Shown here in pieces: positions 39,952 to 52,800 of a stretch of 64,000 bases of DNA. The notes beneath the pieces are model-generated. The model was not told where the DNA came from, did no database searches, and worked only from the letters and a program-made list of their open reading frames with translations. How positions within the stretch are numbered: the stretch's first letter is position 1; each line of letters opens with the position of its first letter. The position numbers and the translations under genes are program-made. This DNA comes from Albula goreensis (Eukaryota; Chordata; Actinopteri; Albuliformes; Albulidae). The DNA lies in assembly GCA_022829145.1 (NCBI GenBank), contig CM040746.1, forward strand, positions 20,681,332 through 20,745,331, in the 5' to 3' direction.

Positions 39952-40350
39952 CAGTGTTCACTCTCGGTATCGCGGTTCTGCTTTCGCCCCCTCAGTGTAT
40001 CGCGGTTTTTTTATGTACATTATATTTAATCCCGTCTCGTGGAATTTTTGCTCTATCGCTGATTTTTGCAGTATTTAAAAATTAAATTAAATTTCCAATA
40101 TTTTCATTATTTTCATTATTTTCAGCCTAAAAATGGAAAAAACTGTAAAAAAAATAAATTAAAAGACATTTTGTGACACATACATACAGGGTATTGCAAA
40201 AAAAAAAAAAAACCTGTACGTAGGGGTAAACGAAATTTGGGTTGGGAAATCTAACATGCCCACATGTTGTACGTTCCCAGCACTGAACTGGCCATGTGTG
40301 GCGGTATAGAAATTTTTATAGTTCCATGATTTCATTATTTCCGTGATAAA
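39952..40350 (+). mobile_element. possible Tigger/pogo-like element fragment
   Basis: CAGTGTTCACTCTCGGTATC followed by GCGGTTCTGCTTTCGC and a second ATCGCGGTTTTTTTATG resembles termini of pogo/Tigger-type elements, which often contain ATCGCGG motifs. It adjoins an (AT)n run that could include a TA target site. No convincing matching right terminus is found; the end coordinate is a guess based on where related AT-rich sequence fades. Confidence 0.3.
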
Positions 40351-43300
40351 ATAAGCATTTTCTGACCTTAAAAAAATGAACAGTAAAAAATATAGTAAAA
40401 AATAAATTAAATTGTTATCTCATTCTTAATTTAAAATGATTTACCTTTACATGTGTATTTCCATTTACAGTAGTTTAGTGCATGTGCATTGAATTTTAAT
40501 TTACATTTAAAATGTTTTACAATGTATTTAATGTACAGGTATTTAATGTATTTAAAATGTACATGTTGTATTTCCATTTATATTTTACATAAAAGTGTTT
40601 ACATATAAGAATGTGGGAAAAGGTAATACAGTCTAGGGAGGGTTGATAACAGTGTGGGGGAGGTTTGTAAAGAAAATACTATTTCCTTAAAATAACTTGC
40701 AGTATAGATAATCAGTATTATAGCTGTACTGTACTGGATGAGACATTTTCTTGTATTTAGATGGACAAAATGTTCCTGTACCATTATTAATTTGTTCATT
40801 ATGAATACTTCTGTCCACTGCCCCACTTCTCGTCAATACCAAGGTCAGAGAAGCTGAATTCAAAACAGCAAAAAAGACCATATTTTGGACTCAGCAAGCA
40901 TTTCCCTTGATCTCATTAGACCACTTAACATTCTTCCAAATCTCTTAGAGCTTTTCATAGAAGGACATTGCAAAGAGTCTCAATTTAATAAATCAAGTGT
41001 TTGCTGATATAATTTAGTAACAGGCTTGAGACAGTTACTGTTTACAAAAACTGTGCATTGAAAAACTGATTTGAACATATGTTAATTTATAATATTATAA
41101 TAATATATGCATTTTCCCTATGAATTTTTCAAAAAAGGGGTAACTGAAGAAAGAATGTGCTATTATTTTAAAATTGTACAAGTATGTATGTATATGCCCA
41201 TACATAAAAGGTGAAATTCTGTACATTTGCCTGATATCCATTTTGTATTCACAAATCTAAATTTCCTTAGTACACAGAAGAAATACAAATTTTGTCAGCA
41301 CTGTTGAAATACTTATCCAGGGCCATGTATCTGCAACTGTTTCTTGCAATGTTTCGGTTCTGTATGTAGCTCTGCATTTGAGAGACTAGTTTGTGGCAAG
41401 CAGAAAAAGGAAAGAAAATCTCTAAAACTGTATTAAAAATTGTTTCAAAGCTAAATGAGTTATTGATTTGTGAATTATTCAATGAACAATGAGCAAAAAG
41501 TGACTGTGCTATAGAAAATAAGGGCTGAATTGGAGAGAAAAGGGGAGAAAGAATGAGGTTATAGAAAAAGGCAAGAAACATAAAAAAACAAATAAGCATG
41601 ATTGTACAAGATTGTTCCATGTTTTATTGTGTTTTTTTCTGAAGGTCAGATTAACAGAATGTCCTCATGTGTCTTATGCTTGAAGGCTCTCCACAGGCCT
41701 GTCTCAAAGGCACAGTATATGAATGCACTGAGTTTTTTTTTTTTTTTACTTCATTCTTAGATGTTTTGATCTGCCAGTAATTAGCACAGTCTATTACTGT
41801 GCATGTATACAACAAAAAAGTGTGGTCATGAAACATGGTAAGCAGGTGTGGCTGGCCTTTCTAGGACCATGAGGAGCAAACAATTTCATTACTGTGATCA
41901 ATCTGAGTGGTACCTGCTCTGTGGATCTGGCACTAATTGTCTTCAATTGCAATGAAAAAATGATGATTGGAAATGAGAGCAAGAATAGAATTTTATGCTA
42001 ATATGCCCTGAATCTGTTGATTTATGATAATCAGAAATTCAAACCTGCAACAGCAAAAGTGTTTGACAATAAGAGTTGTTGTTCTAAGAACGATAAATTT
42101 CGTATTTCATGAAAAACCTCGGCTCTTTTCTAAGACCAGTGGCAATGGCGCTCTGCCTCGAGGGTTTCTACAAGGGTTGTACTCTGAGGCCTGGAAACTG
42201 CAGGGAGAGGATAAGGCCGAATGTATCAAGCAAATATCAATCAGGTTTTGAGCAGTTGTGCATGGTTGAGATATTTCCACAAAGTCTGACTTCTTTTAAG
42301 ACTAGATACAATTTTTAGAGGGGTGTTGTGGGGAGAATGTTGGGATAACACTGTCTGATGTGGCAGCCTGGTCAGTTTTTGTTGTGGGAAACATTCAGTA
42401 CTCTGTTAGGTTTGGTCTCTTGAATATTCTCTTCCTGTAGCTTTGCATACATTTCAGAGGAACATCTTTGGCCAGCTCTGACCCGTCTGACAAACTAAAC
42501 CTTTCCTCTGTAGCCTGAAAGCATCTGAATTGTCCAAGACGGAGCTGCTAGTCAGCCCATCCAAGATGTAACTTACAGTGGCATTTTTTTGCATGCATTT
42601 TACGGTCTGCCTCTTTGGTTGATAATTTTTTTTTATGCTGACCTAGGATTCACTCTGCCATGCATGCATGCATGAATGCAGTCACCCATATTCTTATTCC
42701 AAGATACTTGAACACAAACGCACCTGAACACACACACATACAATTGCGCATGCGCTTGTCTGTATATCCAGTGCATTGCATGTGTAGTGGAGTGCAACGT
42801 TCTATACCGCAATACCACTATCAACAGCAATTGCTTTTGTAGCCTACAGCATGCATTGGTCATTGCTACCGCTGCTGGAATAGGCTAATCTCTCCCTGAG
42901 GCAGGATAAGAGATCACTAGCCATATTAACACAGCTTGATAACTTACTCGAGTTTGTCTTGTAGAGATATCTGGGAGTGTTGTAAATAGGCAGAGGGAGG
43001 GGTGGGTGTTGGCAGAAGTGGGAGTCACAGGATTCTGTGGAGAGGAGGTACTGGTGGGAATGAAGAACGTGAGGTAGTCTGGGAGGAATGCTATTATGCC
43101 TCATATACATTTTATTTTACTACAAATCGGAGTAAAAATGATGTAAAAATATTGATTACCAAAAAATAGAAAAGGCTTATCAAATTTTGATTTAAAAATA
43201 TGTGCCATCCATCTCTGTGGTGAGTCAGACAATTCATCTGTAAACCTCCTTTACACTGGAACATTATAGCGCCTGTGGGCACAGCTCCAGCATCTGAATC

Positions 43301-43793
43301 CTGAATTGACACGGCCTGTGGAATCATGACCAATGGCTCCACACTACTACACCATGACAGGCTACTATAATATCTCCATGTTTGGGTGTAACAATTAGTT
43401 TTTTCATACAGAGCTAGCAAATAGTCTTGGTATATTGTTCACTTGCCCTGGATGAAGGTTTCCTTTTTTGCTGCCATGTTGTACAATGCATGTTTATAAG
43501 TAGAGTTTCTTTTTTATATAATTCTGAGAGTCATACACTCCCATCTTAGATTTGTTCACTGTATATTTGACTGTCAATAGGCCATTTCAAATTGCACACA
43601 CTAACAGACTCTGAAAACTATCTGCACAAGGATTCTTGAAGACACCACGGACGAACACATAAAGTAATTGGACACAAAGTGAACATCTTATATTTTGTGA
43701 CAAAAATAAGCATAATGTAGAAAATTCTTTTCATTCTCCTCAATAAGTATTTTGTCTTCTTTGTTGCAGACAGTGTCAGCTGAATTTCTCAAA

Positions 43794-43828
43794 ATTATTA
43801 TTATTATTATTATTAGTAGTAGTAGTAA
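43794..43828. repeat. (TTA)n/(TAG)n trinucleotide repeat
   Basis: About seven ATT units pass directly into four TAG units. Confidence 0.93.
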
Positions 43829-46800
43829 TGCACATTTTGTTTAAACCACATTTTGCTTCCACTGTACATTACTTAAACATTTTAGATGAGACAGACAGTT
43901 GGGATTGAAAATTTCATGGATTTTTTATATCTTTTGTAATGTCTGGATTACTGTAATGATGCTGAAACATGGATTTGCAGTTTATGCTGCTTACTAGTGA
44001 TAGGTTAACATGGCATTGATATGGCAAAGGTCAAGAGTGATTGAGGCTGATGAGTTCAGGTTCGGTTTGCTCAGTTTTAAAGGGCAGGGGTGGGGGCAGA
44101 GCATTCCATTTTAAGAGTGTTATGAAATTGAATGAAAATTAATGAATAACTGAATGAGATTGCATCTTGGAAAACTGTGGTATTTATTCAGTTGTGATTG
44201 TAACCAATGTGTTAATAACTTTTTTTTCTTACCACTCTGGGTCCTAAACCGCCTATCAAATCCACACAAGTAATTTGTTGAAGGAACCTAAATAAATATG
44301 ATACCTGACATAAACAAATAACTTGGCAGTGCAACTGTCTGAAAGAGAACCAATGCTTTGTGTAAAGGTTTTTCACTCAAATCAATAAGGCTCAATTTTT
44401 CATGCTTGCTAATCACAGAGAAAGGCAAAATAAATACTTGGAACCTAGTAAACTCACAGACATGGGATTCTGCAGAGTACAAAAGTGGCAAGATCTTTTC
44501 TTAGTTCATTCCCAGCACTTTTTTTCTCCAGGATTTTGTTTCTCAATACATTTGTAAATCCCTTCCCTCATCCCTCACCTCACGATCACAACAAAAGAAA
44601 CCAGACAATGTCGCCTTAACTTCACTTGACCTCCCTGGTTGTAATCGCCTCTGTGGGTCACACTGTTTTGCAAGAGGCCCATACCTCAGGTTAATAGTTT
44701 TACAGAGAGTGCTACAATGGCTTAGTTGGAGATTAGAGTGTCTGCATTTCACCCCCAATGCCCAGCCGTGTAGAGGTTTTGTCCTCTGTTAGATTTCAGC
44801 TTCGGTCTAAGGACGATTTTTCCATGAGTCGTTGTCAACATAAAGACCTTTTTGTCTCACATGGTCTGACTTACAGTTTAATAAATAAAATTACAGGTCA
44901 CACCCTGTGTTGTGCATACAGATGTAAAGATGTAACAGAAACAAATAACATGTTTTTTTCTGTATCACATGGTGCTGGTGTGTCATAAATGAAATCTTTG
45001 ATTAGGGATAACTTGAAAAAGTTATGCCAATCCTTGATGGACACAATTTGAGCAATATGTGATTTACAAATGCAGTTGCAATTGCATGTGACATTTACAG
45101 TATGGAGGAGTGCATTTTGTTTCAATTGATGAATGGTAAGCTCGTGCAGTGTTTATGGAGCAGTCCCCACCACAGTAGGTGATTTCGCTTTTTGGAGAAT
45201 GAGATGCTGCAATTTTTTCTTACATTTTCTACATCTTAACTAGTTGAGTGTGTATTTTTAAATTCTCTTAAGTAAAAACATATTTACAAAATTATTAAAA
45301 AAGAAAGAAAACAGTTTGGATACTCAAAACTTTACTAAAAACTTCATATTTTATGTTTTCTGCCATGTCTTTGTAGATGACTTCTTACATGCCACCGGTG
45401 ATACTCTTAATACCTCAATCTCCATTCCTGCTCCTCAAGCTCTCCCAGATACATTGTTTTGAGGTTGAAAGGTATTTTTGAAACAGTTTCTTGGATACCG
45501 TGGGTCTTCATCCAAAATGTAGCCAGGAAGGGGCACCTCCAGAATATATAAAAAGTGATTAGCTTCTTTACTCCCACACTGACTTCAACGATCAGGCTTA
45601 TTTGTGAAAATTTTATTTTTAGGAGGAGTAGAGAAAAAGCGAACACCATTTTTACAGCTTAATTCTCTTCATGTAGGAGAACTTGTTTTCCACTGTTGTC
45701 TGCTTAGAATATATCTTTTTAGTAAGCAATAGCTGTTGCAGGTCTTTGGTTCAAAAGTAGATGTACCTCTGTTATATTTTACCCACACTATTATGAAAAA
45801 TATCTCATATCTTAATGAATTAATGACTAGCTACTTAGCTTTCATATTTTGAGTATCAGTTATCTAGCTGTAGTTGTTAAATTTGATGTTGAAGTAATAT
45901 AAATACCAATTCAGGATCTGGAATAAGTGTGGCAATTGAAAACAATATTGTTCCGCGCATCCTGTTTTAATCAGTCAGTTAGATAAAAAGTCTAATTATG
46001 GGTCACTTGTCAGTTGTCAAATGCTGGCTGAAATCTGTCATATTTTCCACAACAAAGTTTCCATGACTATTTTAACGGACACAACTGGCTAGATCTATTC
46101 ATTAAACTGACCGTTTCAAGAGGCAAGGACGCAGTAGTTGTCACAGATAATGAGACAATGATTTCACACTCAATCATTTAAGTGGCTTTCATCTACAAGA
46201 ATCATCCACATTCCTACATTACATCATTAAAAGTAATGCAATTATTTATATTAATTCTGACTCTTAACTGTTGGGTACATACAGACACAATGAAGTATAC
46301 TTTCCAGCATCTTGCAGCATCTAACTAAAGAACTGTAGTTATCCTTGATAAGTATATGACACATGGGTGTGTTTAGAATATTCATAGTTGGGTATGGAAT
46401 GGATATTTCAATATCCAATATCCAAAAATTCTCAAAAAATGCTATGATGATCATTGTCTAAAAATTCCAGTATATGATTTTCTGAGTAGTCTTGCACCCA
46501 TAGTCGCAAAACATCTCCGATATGCATAAGGAATACACAGGTGCTTAAAGTTTATGGTAATCTGAAACCGTAAGCCCCTGTGAATGTTTTCAACACCCGT
46601 TTCCACTCAAATATGGGTTTTTGTATTTTTATCCCTCAGTGGCTGTGGATTTTGGAATTTTGAAGAAAAACAACACTTTCTGCTATGTAATGGCATGGGC
46701 CTTGTTCTGTGCATGTGCTGGAATGTCTGCCAAGTCAAAACCTCATTTGGAGTTGGAGGCTTATTCGGTATGGAAAGCAGGTATTGGCTGCCAGCTTCTC

Positions 46801-48692
46801 TGAAGGACAAGTGTGTGTGGTTTTTTTTTTCTATAATAAATCCCTGATAATGTCCCTCGAGTTTGAGGACTGGCCGGCATGCTCAATCCTAACTCAATTG
46901 AGGATCCCAAACTATTGTCACTAAATCAGCTCCTTCAGTTTCACTCAATTCATTACGATTCAATGGAGTTTTATTGGCGTGACCATTTTAACAGGAACTA
47001 GGGGGTAGAAGGATGCTTGTAAGGTTAAGTCAACACAGGAGATTTATGAGGGATCGGAACCGAATTTCAGTGGAATCTCAAATAGAGCACCAAGATCGAA
47101 GACAATACAAACAGAAGGGAAGACTACAAGATTTATACTCTCCCCCTTCCATTCATTTTATTGTTTTCCTTTTCTCTCCCTTGTATAATCCCGTTCTGTC
47201 ATTGTGCTCAGTCTCCTGAGGCATTCTCACCCTGCTGTCACCTCCTTTTTCACCTCTTGTGTCACCCTTTGTCCCCGTCTATCACTCTCTCTGTTTGACT
47301 CAGTATGCCATCTACTGTGCCCATATGTTAATCTCTTTCTCATGTGCTGACTTTTCTTAAATCCAGTTGTCTTTCTGACTCTTACTGTCCTGCATATGTC
47401 TGTGCTCTTTCTTTCAAAACAAGCAACACACATTTGTTAATATGTGTCCTCATAGCACTGAATTCTCATCCCACACAATTAAAATTCTTATTGGTGAAAC
47501 AACAAGCCAAGATGAACTGGATTGCTTCTCTTCAATAAATGTCCATATGTTGTAAAATAAATTCAAAAATACAAATTGTCTAAAAAGGTAGACAGTCTAT
47601 TTAAAATAGATTACAATTGAAATGCCAATACTCTCTCCATATATTTTTCCCCACCTGTGTTGCATGGCTGATGGTAGCCCTGCTTCTGTTTATCTGGTTA
47701 TTTATTTTTGCAATGTGTATCAGTATCACATAGTTGTTAGGAACTTATATAATCTATGGATTGTCTGAATAGTCAGACTGATTGACTGGAGGATATTAAA
47801 TAATAAGCAATAATGAATAAGCAAGCTAATTGGGCATTACTGAAGATTTAATTTACAACAGAGTACAACAGCATCATTTCAGTGAACAGAAACATCATAA
47901 CCTGCCAGCAAAGTGGCATTACCTCCTGAAATGGAGGGTTTCTCATATTTAATCCTTTGGTAAGTAAGGAAACTATAAAATGTATGACAGTTAACCTGGT
48001 GAATAGTCCAACACAAAGTGGTTTGCTTGTCAAAATGTCTTTCTTGACAAGAGAAAGTGCTGAAGCCAGGTACTGAAATAACCTGAAACAAATTCTCATT
48101 TGTCATCTTCCAGACACTGTGAGGCAACAGCGACCAGTGATAACACAACTTCTCTGTCTCCTTCTCCCATGTCATTTGTTTGATTAGCCATTTTCAGTGT
48201 CAAATTTGATCAAATTATGGCAGTTTACTTTTAACAGATAAATACAGTGTAGTCTGTGGTCATAGTCTTGTCATGATGTATGTACATTAAGGTCAAAGGA
48301 AATTGTTGTGACACTGATTCAATGGTTAACTAAAGTAACATTAAACTATGACAGTTCAGTTCAGCAAAATTCTATGTAGTGTGATTACAGTGGATGTGTA
48401 CATAGGTTCATTTTTCTTTTTGCGTTGTTTTAATTATTTATCAAGTCTATGCAGCCAGTATTAAAATAGATAAACACTTTGCAAGTATTTGCAATAATCA
48501 GGTAAATTAGCATGAAACTTGCAATATCCTGTGGATAGATCACTGCAATACTTTTGTCAAAATAGAAAAAAGTTACTTCATTTGAGTGCTTAATTATTTC
48601 TCTCACAAGTAGCTTTGGCATAAGTGGAATAACCCTCCCTGGGCTGTGTAGATTTACGAAAATACACCACAACATGGTGTTGTGATGCAGTT

Positions 48693-48790
48693 AATATCAA
48701 ATCACATCATATTTATTTGTACAGTGCAGTATGTTTTATAATAGCCTCAACCCCCACAAAAGCAAATTTATGATGAAATTGTCAAAGAAA
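48693..48790 (+). repeat. decayed fish interspersed repeat
   Basis: ATCAAATCACATCATATTTA followed by TTTGTACAGTGCAGTATGTTTTATAATAG resembles the widespread fish repeat beginning with CAAATCAAATTTATTTGTATAGC-like sequence. Only this opening is recognisable. Identification is from memory. Confidence 0.4.
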
Positions 48791-51700
48791 CATTTCTTGT
48801 GATACAGAGAGGAAGATGCCTTGGTCAGTTTCAGAGGAAAGTGAGTGAGAGGTCTCAGGCTGGGATGGTGGTGGATGCCAGAAGGAGATGATGGTAGAGA
48901 CTGAGCAGCAGCATTATCAGGGACTCAAGGCAAGAGCCCTGCATGTGACATGGGGAGACAGAACCAAGACTCGATGGTTAGGGAAGAGCAATGTGTAGCA
49001 GCAGGCGACCCTGCCAGGAGTTTTCTGAGGCTGCATAACTACTGGAACAGAGATAGAATGTGAGTGCAGTTATCAGTGAATCAAGAAACCCACAGACTTT
49101 CCAAAGCTTGACCAAAGGAAAAAATGGGGCAAGCTGTTGTGAGGCGACATTTAGAAGGGGTTTTATCCCTACTCTGTAGCTATGGGCTGAAACATTTGTA
49201 ACATGAAACCAGAAGAATTGCTCTTATTTTTTGACTACCTGATCAGAAGAAATAAATGGACAATTACCTATTTGGATAGCTAATATATATGGTTTTTATA
49301 ACAAATGTATTTTTACCATTTAGTTTTTCTGCTGCACTGAAAACTGAACCTCATTTACCCCCTTTACTCCATGACCCCAATTTTTATAATTTTGCAGAGT
49401 TTGGATGTTTGTTTGGCTTCAGGCAATATTCTAAATATTCTAAAAGGAAACATGACACACTCTTTGAAATCAAACAAGTGCCACAAAGATGGGTTTGGAG
49501 GGGAGTTGTTGGGAGTATTGGAGCAGGAGTATATGTGCTACATCCTGCAGATGGTCTATTTTGCTGTTTTCTGTTTGATACCTTTCTCTTCCTCTCAGGT
49601 ATTTCAGTTATGTGCTTCTCTTTCTGCCATGTTAACTTCCATGCCCATTATCTCCCTTTTAAAAGGCACCTTGGGCTGTTTTGTGAAATAGTTATTACCG
49701 TAAGAGTTACCATTGAATGCACATCTGATTGTGACGTGAATGCCCAAAATGGAGATTGTCAATTTGTGTTTATCTCTCCATCTCTGGACTCATCCTTCTC
49801 CCTCTAGATTTTTGAGTTAAGAGATAAGCCTTCATTACTCAACTCTTTATTTCTCTCTCTCACTCCCCCCTCTTTCTTTTTTTCTCTCTCTCTCGGCAGA
49901 GATGAGGTTGGTGTTCCCCGTGGATTCTTTGTGTCAATACTAACATATCCTCTAGCATTGATGAGCTGTCAGGCCCCCTACCTTCCTACTGCTGCTCTCC
50001 ACTGTAGAGTAGCTTCCAGAAGAAGCCAGGAACATATAGTAGAGTACTTCACTAACACACACAACCATTATTTTACTCCATTTTGGAAATAGAATATCTA
50101 ATACCCCCCTTTGTTTCTATGTTTAAACCCCCACAAGAGAAATTGGAGACCTTAAACTGCCAAAGTAGTTTCTACACCCTCAGCTTCTGCACTGTCTTTG
50201 GTTCAGGGGAGGGGAGTTTTTGGGTTTGCTTGGCTGAATGGTGAATTGCAAGCACAGTGAGAAATCCAATCATTTGTCTCAGGAAATTAAGTAGAAAACA
50301 TGTCAAGCGGTAATCTTTAATGATTTGTTTTGACTACTTGGAACTTGGGCTTTTGTTGAAACTGTTTGGTGGAGAGCTAAAAAGACAGTGAGTGACAGAG
50401 ATGGAGTATGCGGGGAGAGATAGCTTGCAGAGGAATTTAACAGATGGCTTTGCACACCACCAGATTATCCAACAACACCTGTGGCTATGTCTGCATTGAT
50501 GCCATATCTTGCTCTTTCTGGGAGAGACCAAGTAAGATGGTATCACCACAGAATTATTATTGTTACATTTTGTAATATGTAACAGTAAACAAGTGACTTC
50601 TTTCATTTCTGAACAAATCTATTCCAATGATTATACTTACTATTATAAGTGTGTTGGCATGTTTAGTGTGAAATACAGAGTCAGCCATCTTAGTCACTAA
50701 TGTTCAGTAACTTTGGCAATTCAAACCCAACAAAAGCCACAAACAAATTTCTTGAATACATATGGCCAAGATAGACATTTGGGACCATCATGTTTTTATA
50801 GTCTGCCACTAGATTTTGTCACTGAGTGTCTGTCACTGAGATCCTTATTTCCATCATTTTTAGAGAAGCTGATATCACATACGTTTCTCTATGAGATCTA
50901 TTCTTACAGTTAATAATTACCAAAGAGATCCATGAATTATTGACCACTACTTTTACGGTGTATTTTCATCTTTAAGCATTTTGTTGCATATGGTCTGAGT
51001 GAAATGCTTGGATGAAATTCTTGGTTTTTGCTCCCTGGAACCATAATTAAATGTAATGAAAGAGAAAGTGTAATTTGGCACACATTGTTAAGGCACTTGG
51101 GACTGTACCTGGCCCAGCCTCCATTGTATTATGGTTTTTAGAGCAAAAAATGACTTTTTAATCCGTGTATTGAACACAACTAGCTGGCAAGCTTTAGATG
51201 AATATTTTACTGGCTGCCATTATGGTGAGATGGGATTTTGCATGCATGTCTATATTTAAGTATCACTGTATGTTTGCCTTCGTCCTATTTATTCATGTAT
51301 TTAAAAGCATTCCTAACAGCGTGCATAGGATAGTGTATATTTCCTTCTCTTTTTTGCTGGGGATGCAGCGGAGTTTGTCTTTGTCAGCCATATGGCCAGC
51401 CATATTGTGCATGCTATAAAATGTAATCTAAGGTTTTGCAATGAGAGGAAAAAGAGGAAAAAGACACACAGTGTATTGGTTTAAATTCTAGTTGTGAACA
51501 CTGCTGCTCTGCTTTTATGACACAAGTAATAAACACTTACTTGGCTTATTTTGCACTAATGTGGCCTGTTATTCAGCTGTAGACTTTTCATCAATCAATA
51601 TAGCCACAACTAAGAAAGCATTTTTTTTCCATAAGCTTTTTATATAATACAGAGTCTTGCATTTTAAGAGTTGATGTGCCCCCCAATTGTGCAGAATCCC

Positions 51701-52564
51701 ATATCTGTTTGTCTTTACTGCTATTGGATTCTGTATTATTGTATTTGAAAATATTACCATGATTGAATTTTGAAGGATGCAAAGCATATTTCCACAGTGG
51801 GGATGACAATAAACAATCAGTCAGTCATTGAGGGTACAGAGACCACAGGTGGAGGGAGCTGACACAGACTGTTATGTTTGACCCCGTTTCAAAATATCTG
51901 CAGTCAGGTAATAATTCCAGGCTCCAGTGCATCTCAGAGGGTGTTTAAGGCAAATCTTTACTTCTCTGTTGAATTTTGGAATTGTGAAAATAGGACTTGC
52001 GGAATTCTGGTTTAATCTCCCAGGTAATATCACAAATTGGGTGGATTCCATTGTAACCTGCAGACACTGTGTGCATTTGTGTAATTTATTTTTCAGCTTG
52101 GCATGTGTTCATTTCAAATGTCCCATTAATGCACACAATGCATGATGCTGCCTCGAACATTCATCAAACTGATAAGTGCATTTTATGAGCAAATTGCAAG
52201 GCTTGCTTCACATACAGAGCAGTTAGTATTCTGTGACTGCTCTTTTGTTAGCAAAGTACACAAAAACTTTCACACTTACAAAAACCAGTAATCTTTTCAG
52301 TACCACTGTGGAACTTACTCACTTTTATTTTTTCATTTTCACAAAGTTTTATATAAGTTTTAATATGTTCCTGCTGCCTACACCACTTTTTGTTTAAAAG
52401 CACATTTTCACCCAACATGATATTAACATTGTAATCTACACTCCTTAAATTCATTCATGAACAATGTATTCACCTTTTTAAAGAAACATTGAATGGGGTT
52501 TTAAATGGTATACTAGGGTTCTCTCTCACGTTCCTGATTGGAACACTCTCCTGGGCCGGGCCAT

Positions 52565-52800
52565 TAGCGCTGGGAGATATGGTTTAAAAACTATCTCAAT
52601 ATTTTTTTAAATGGCGATATACTGTATATCTCAATATTTTATCTACAGCATGGAGAAGTCAAAACCAAGTATAATATAACAGCCTTTATTTGTTTAAACA
52701 CGACAACTGCACGCAGCATATCTTTTAATAGTTGCTGTAAAGTTCAAATAAATAGTTCAAACAATGTAATTGCACACACAGTATATCTCTTATAATGGTA
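52565..52800 (-). mobile_element. second hAT-like copy, inverted and truncated
   Basis: The start TAGCGCTGGGAGATATGG matches the reverse complement of the right end of the element at 54957-55711. The next about 200 bp (ATATCTCAATATTTT, AAAACCAAGTATAATATAAC, AACAGCCTTTATTTGTTTAA, ATCTTTTAATAGTTGCTGTA) follow its reverse complement closely. Homology fades near 52800 and no second terminus is found. The sequence to about 53010 may belong to a part deleted from the other copy. Confidence 0.65.

Larger units (their letters stand above)
40351..52564. other. nrxn2 intron, AT-rich central part
   Basis: Very AT-rich at 40350-41150. No gene recognised. It holds the TTA/TAG repeat at 43794 and the decayed repeat at 48693. 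The longest open frame (49289-49807, 172 codons, + strand) has no domain I recognise and is followed by an isolated acceptor-like site without a matching donor. Confidence 0.65.

Noticed and set aside
44715..44765. Possible tRNA or SINE head (TGGCTTAGTTGG matches the A-box consensus)
   Set aside because: No B box at the right spacing, no cloverleaf and no SINE body; probably chance.
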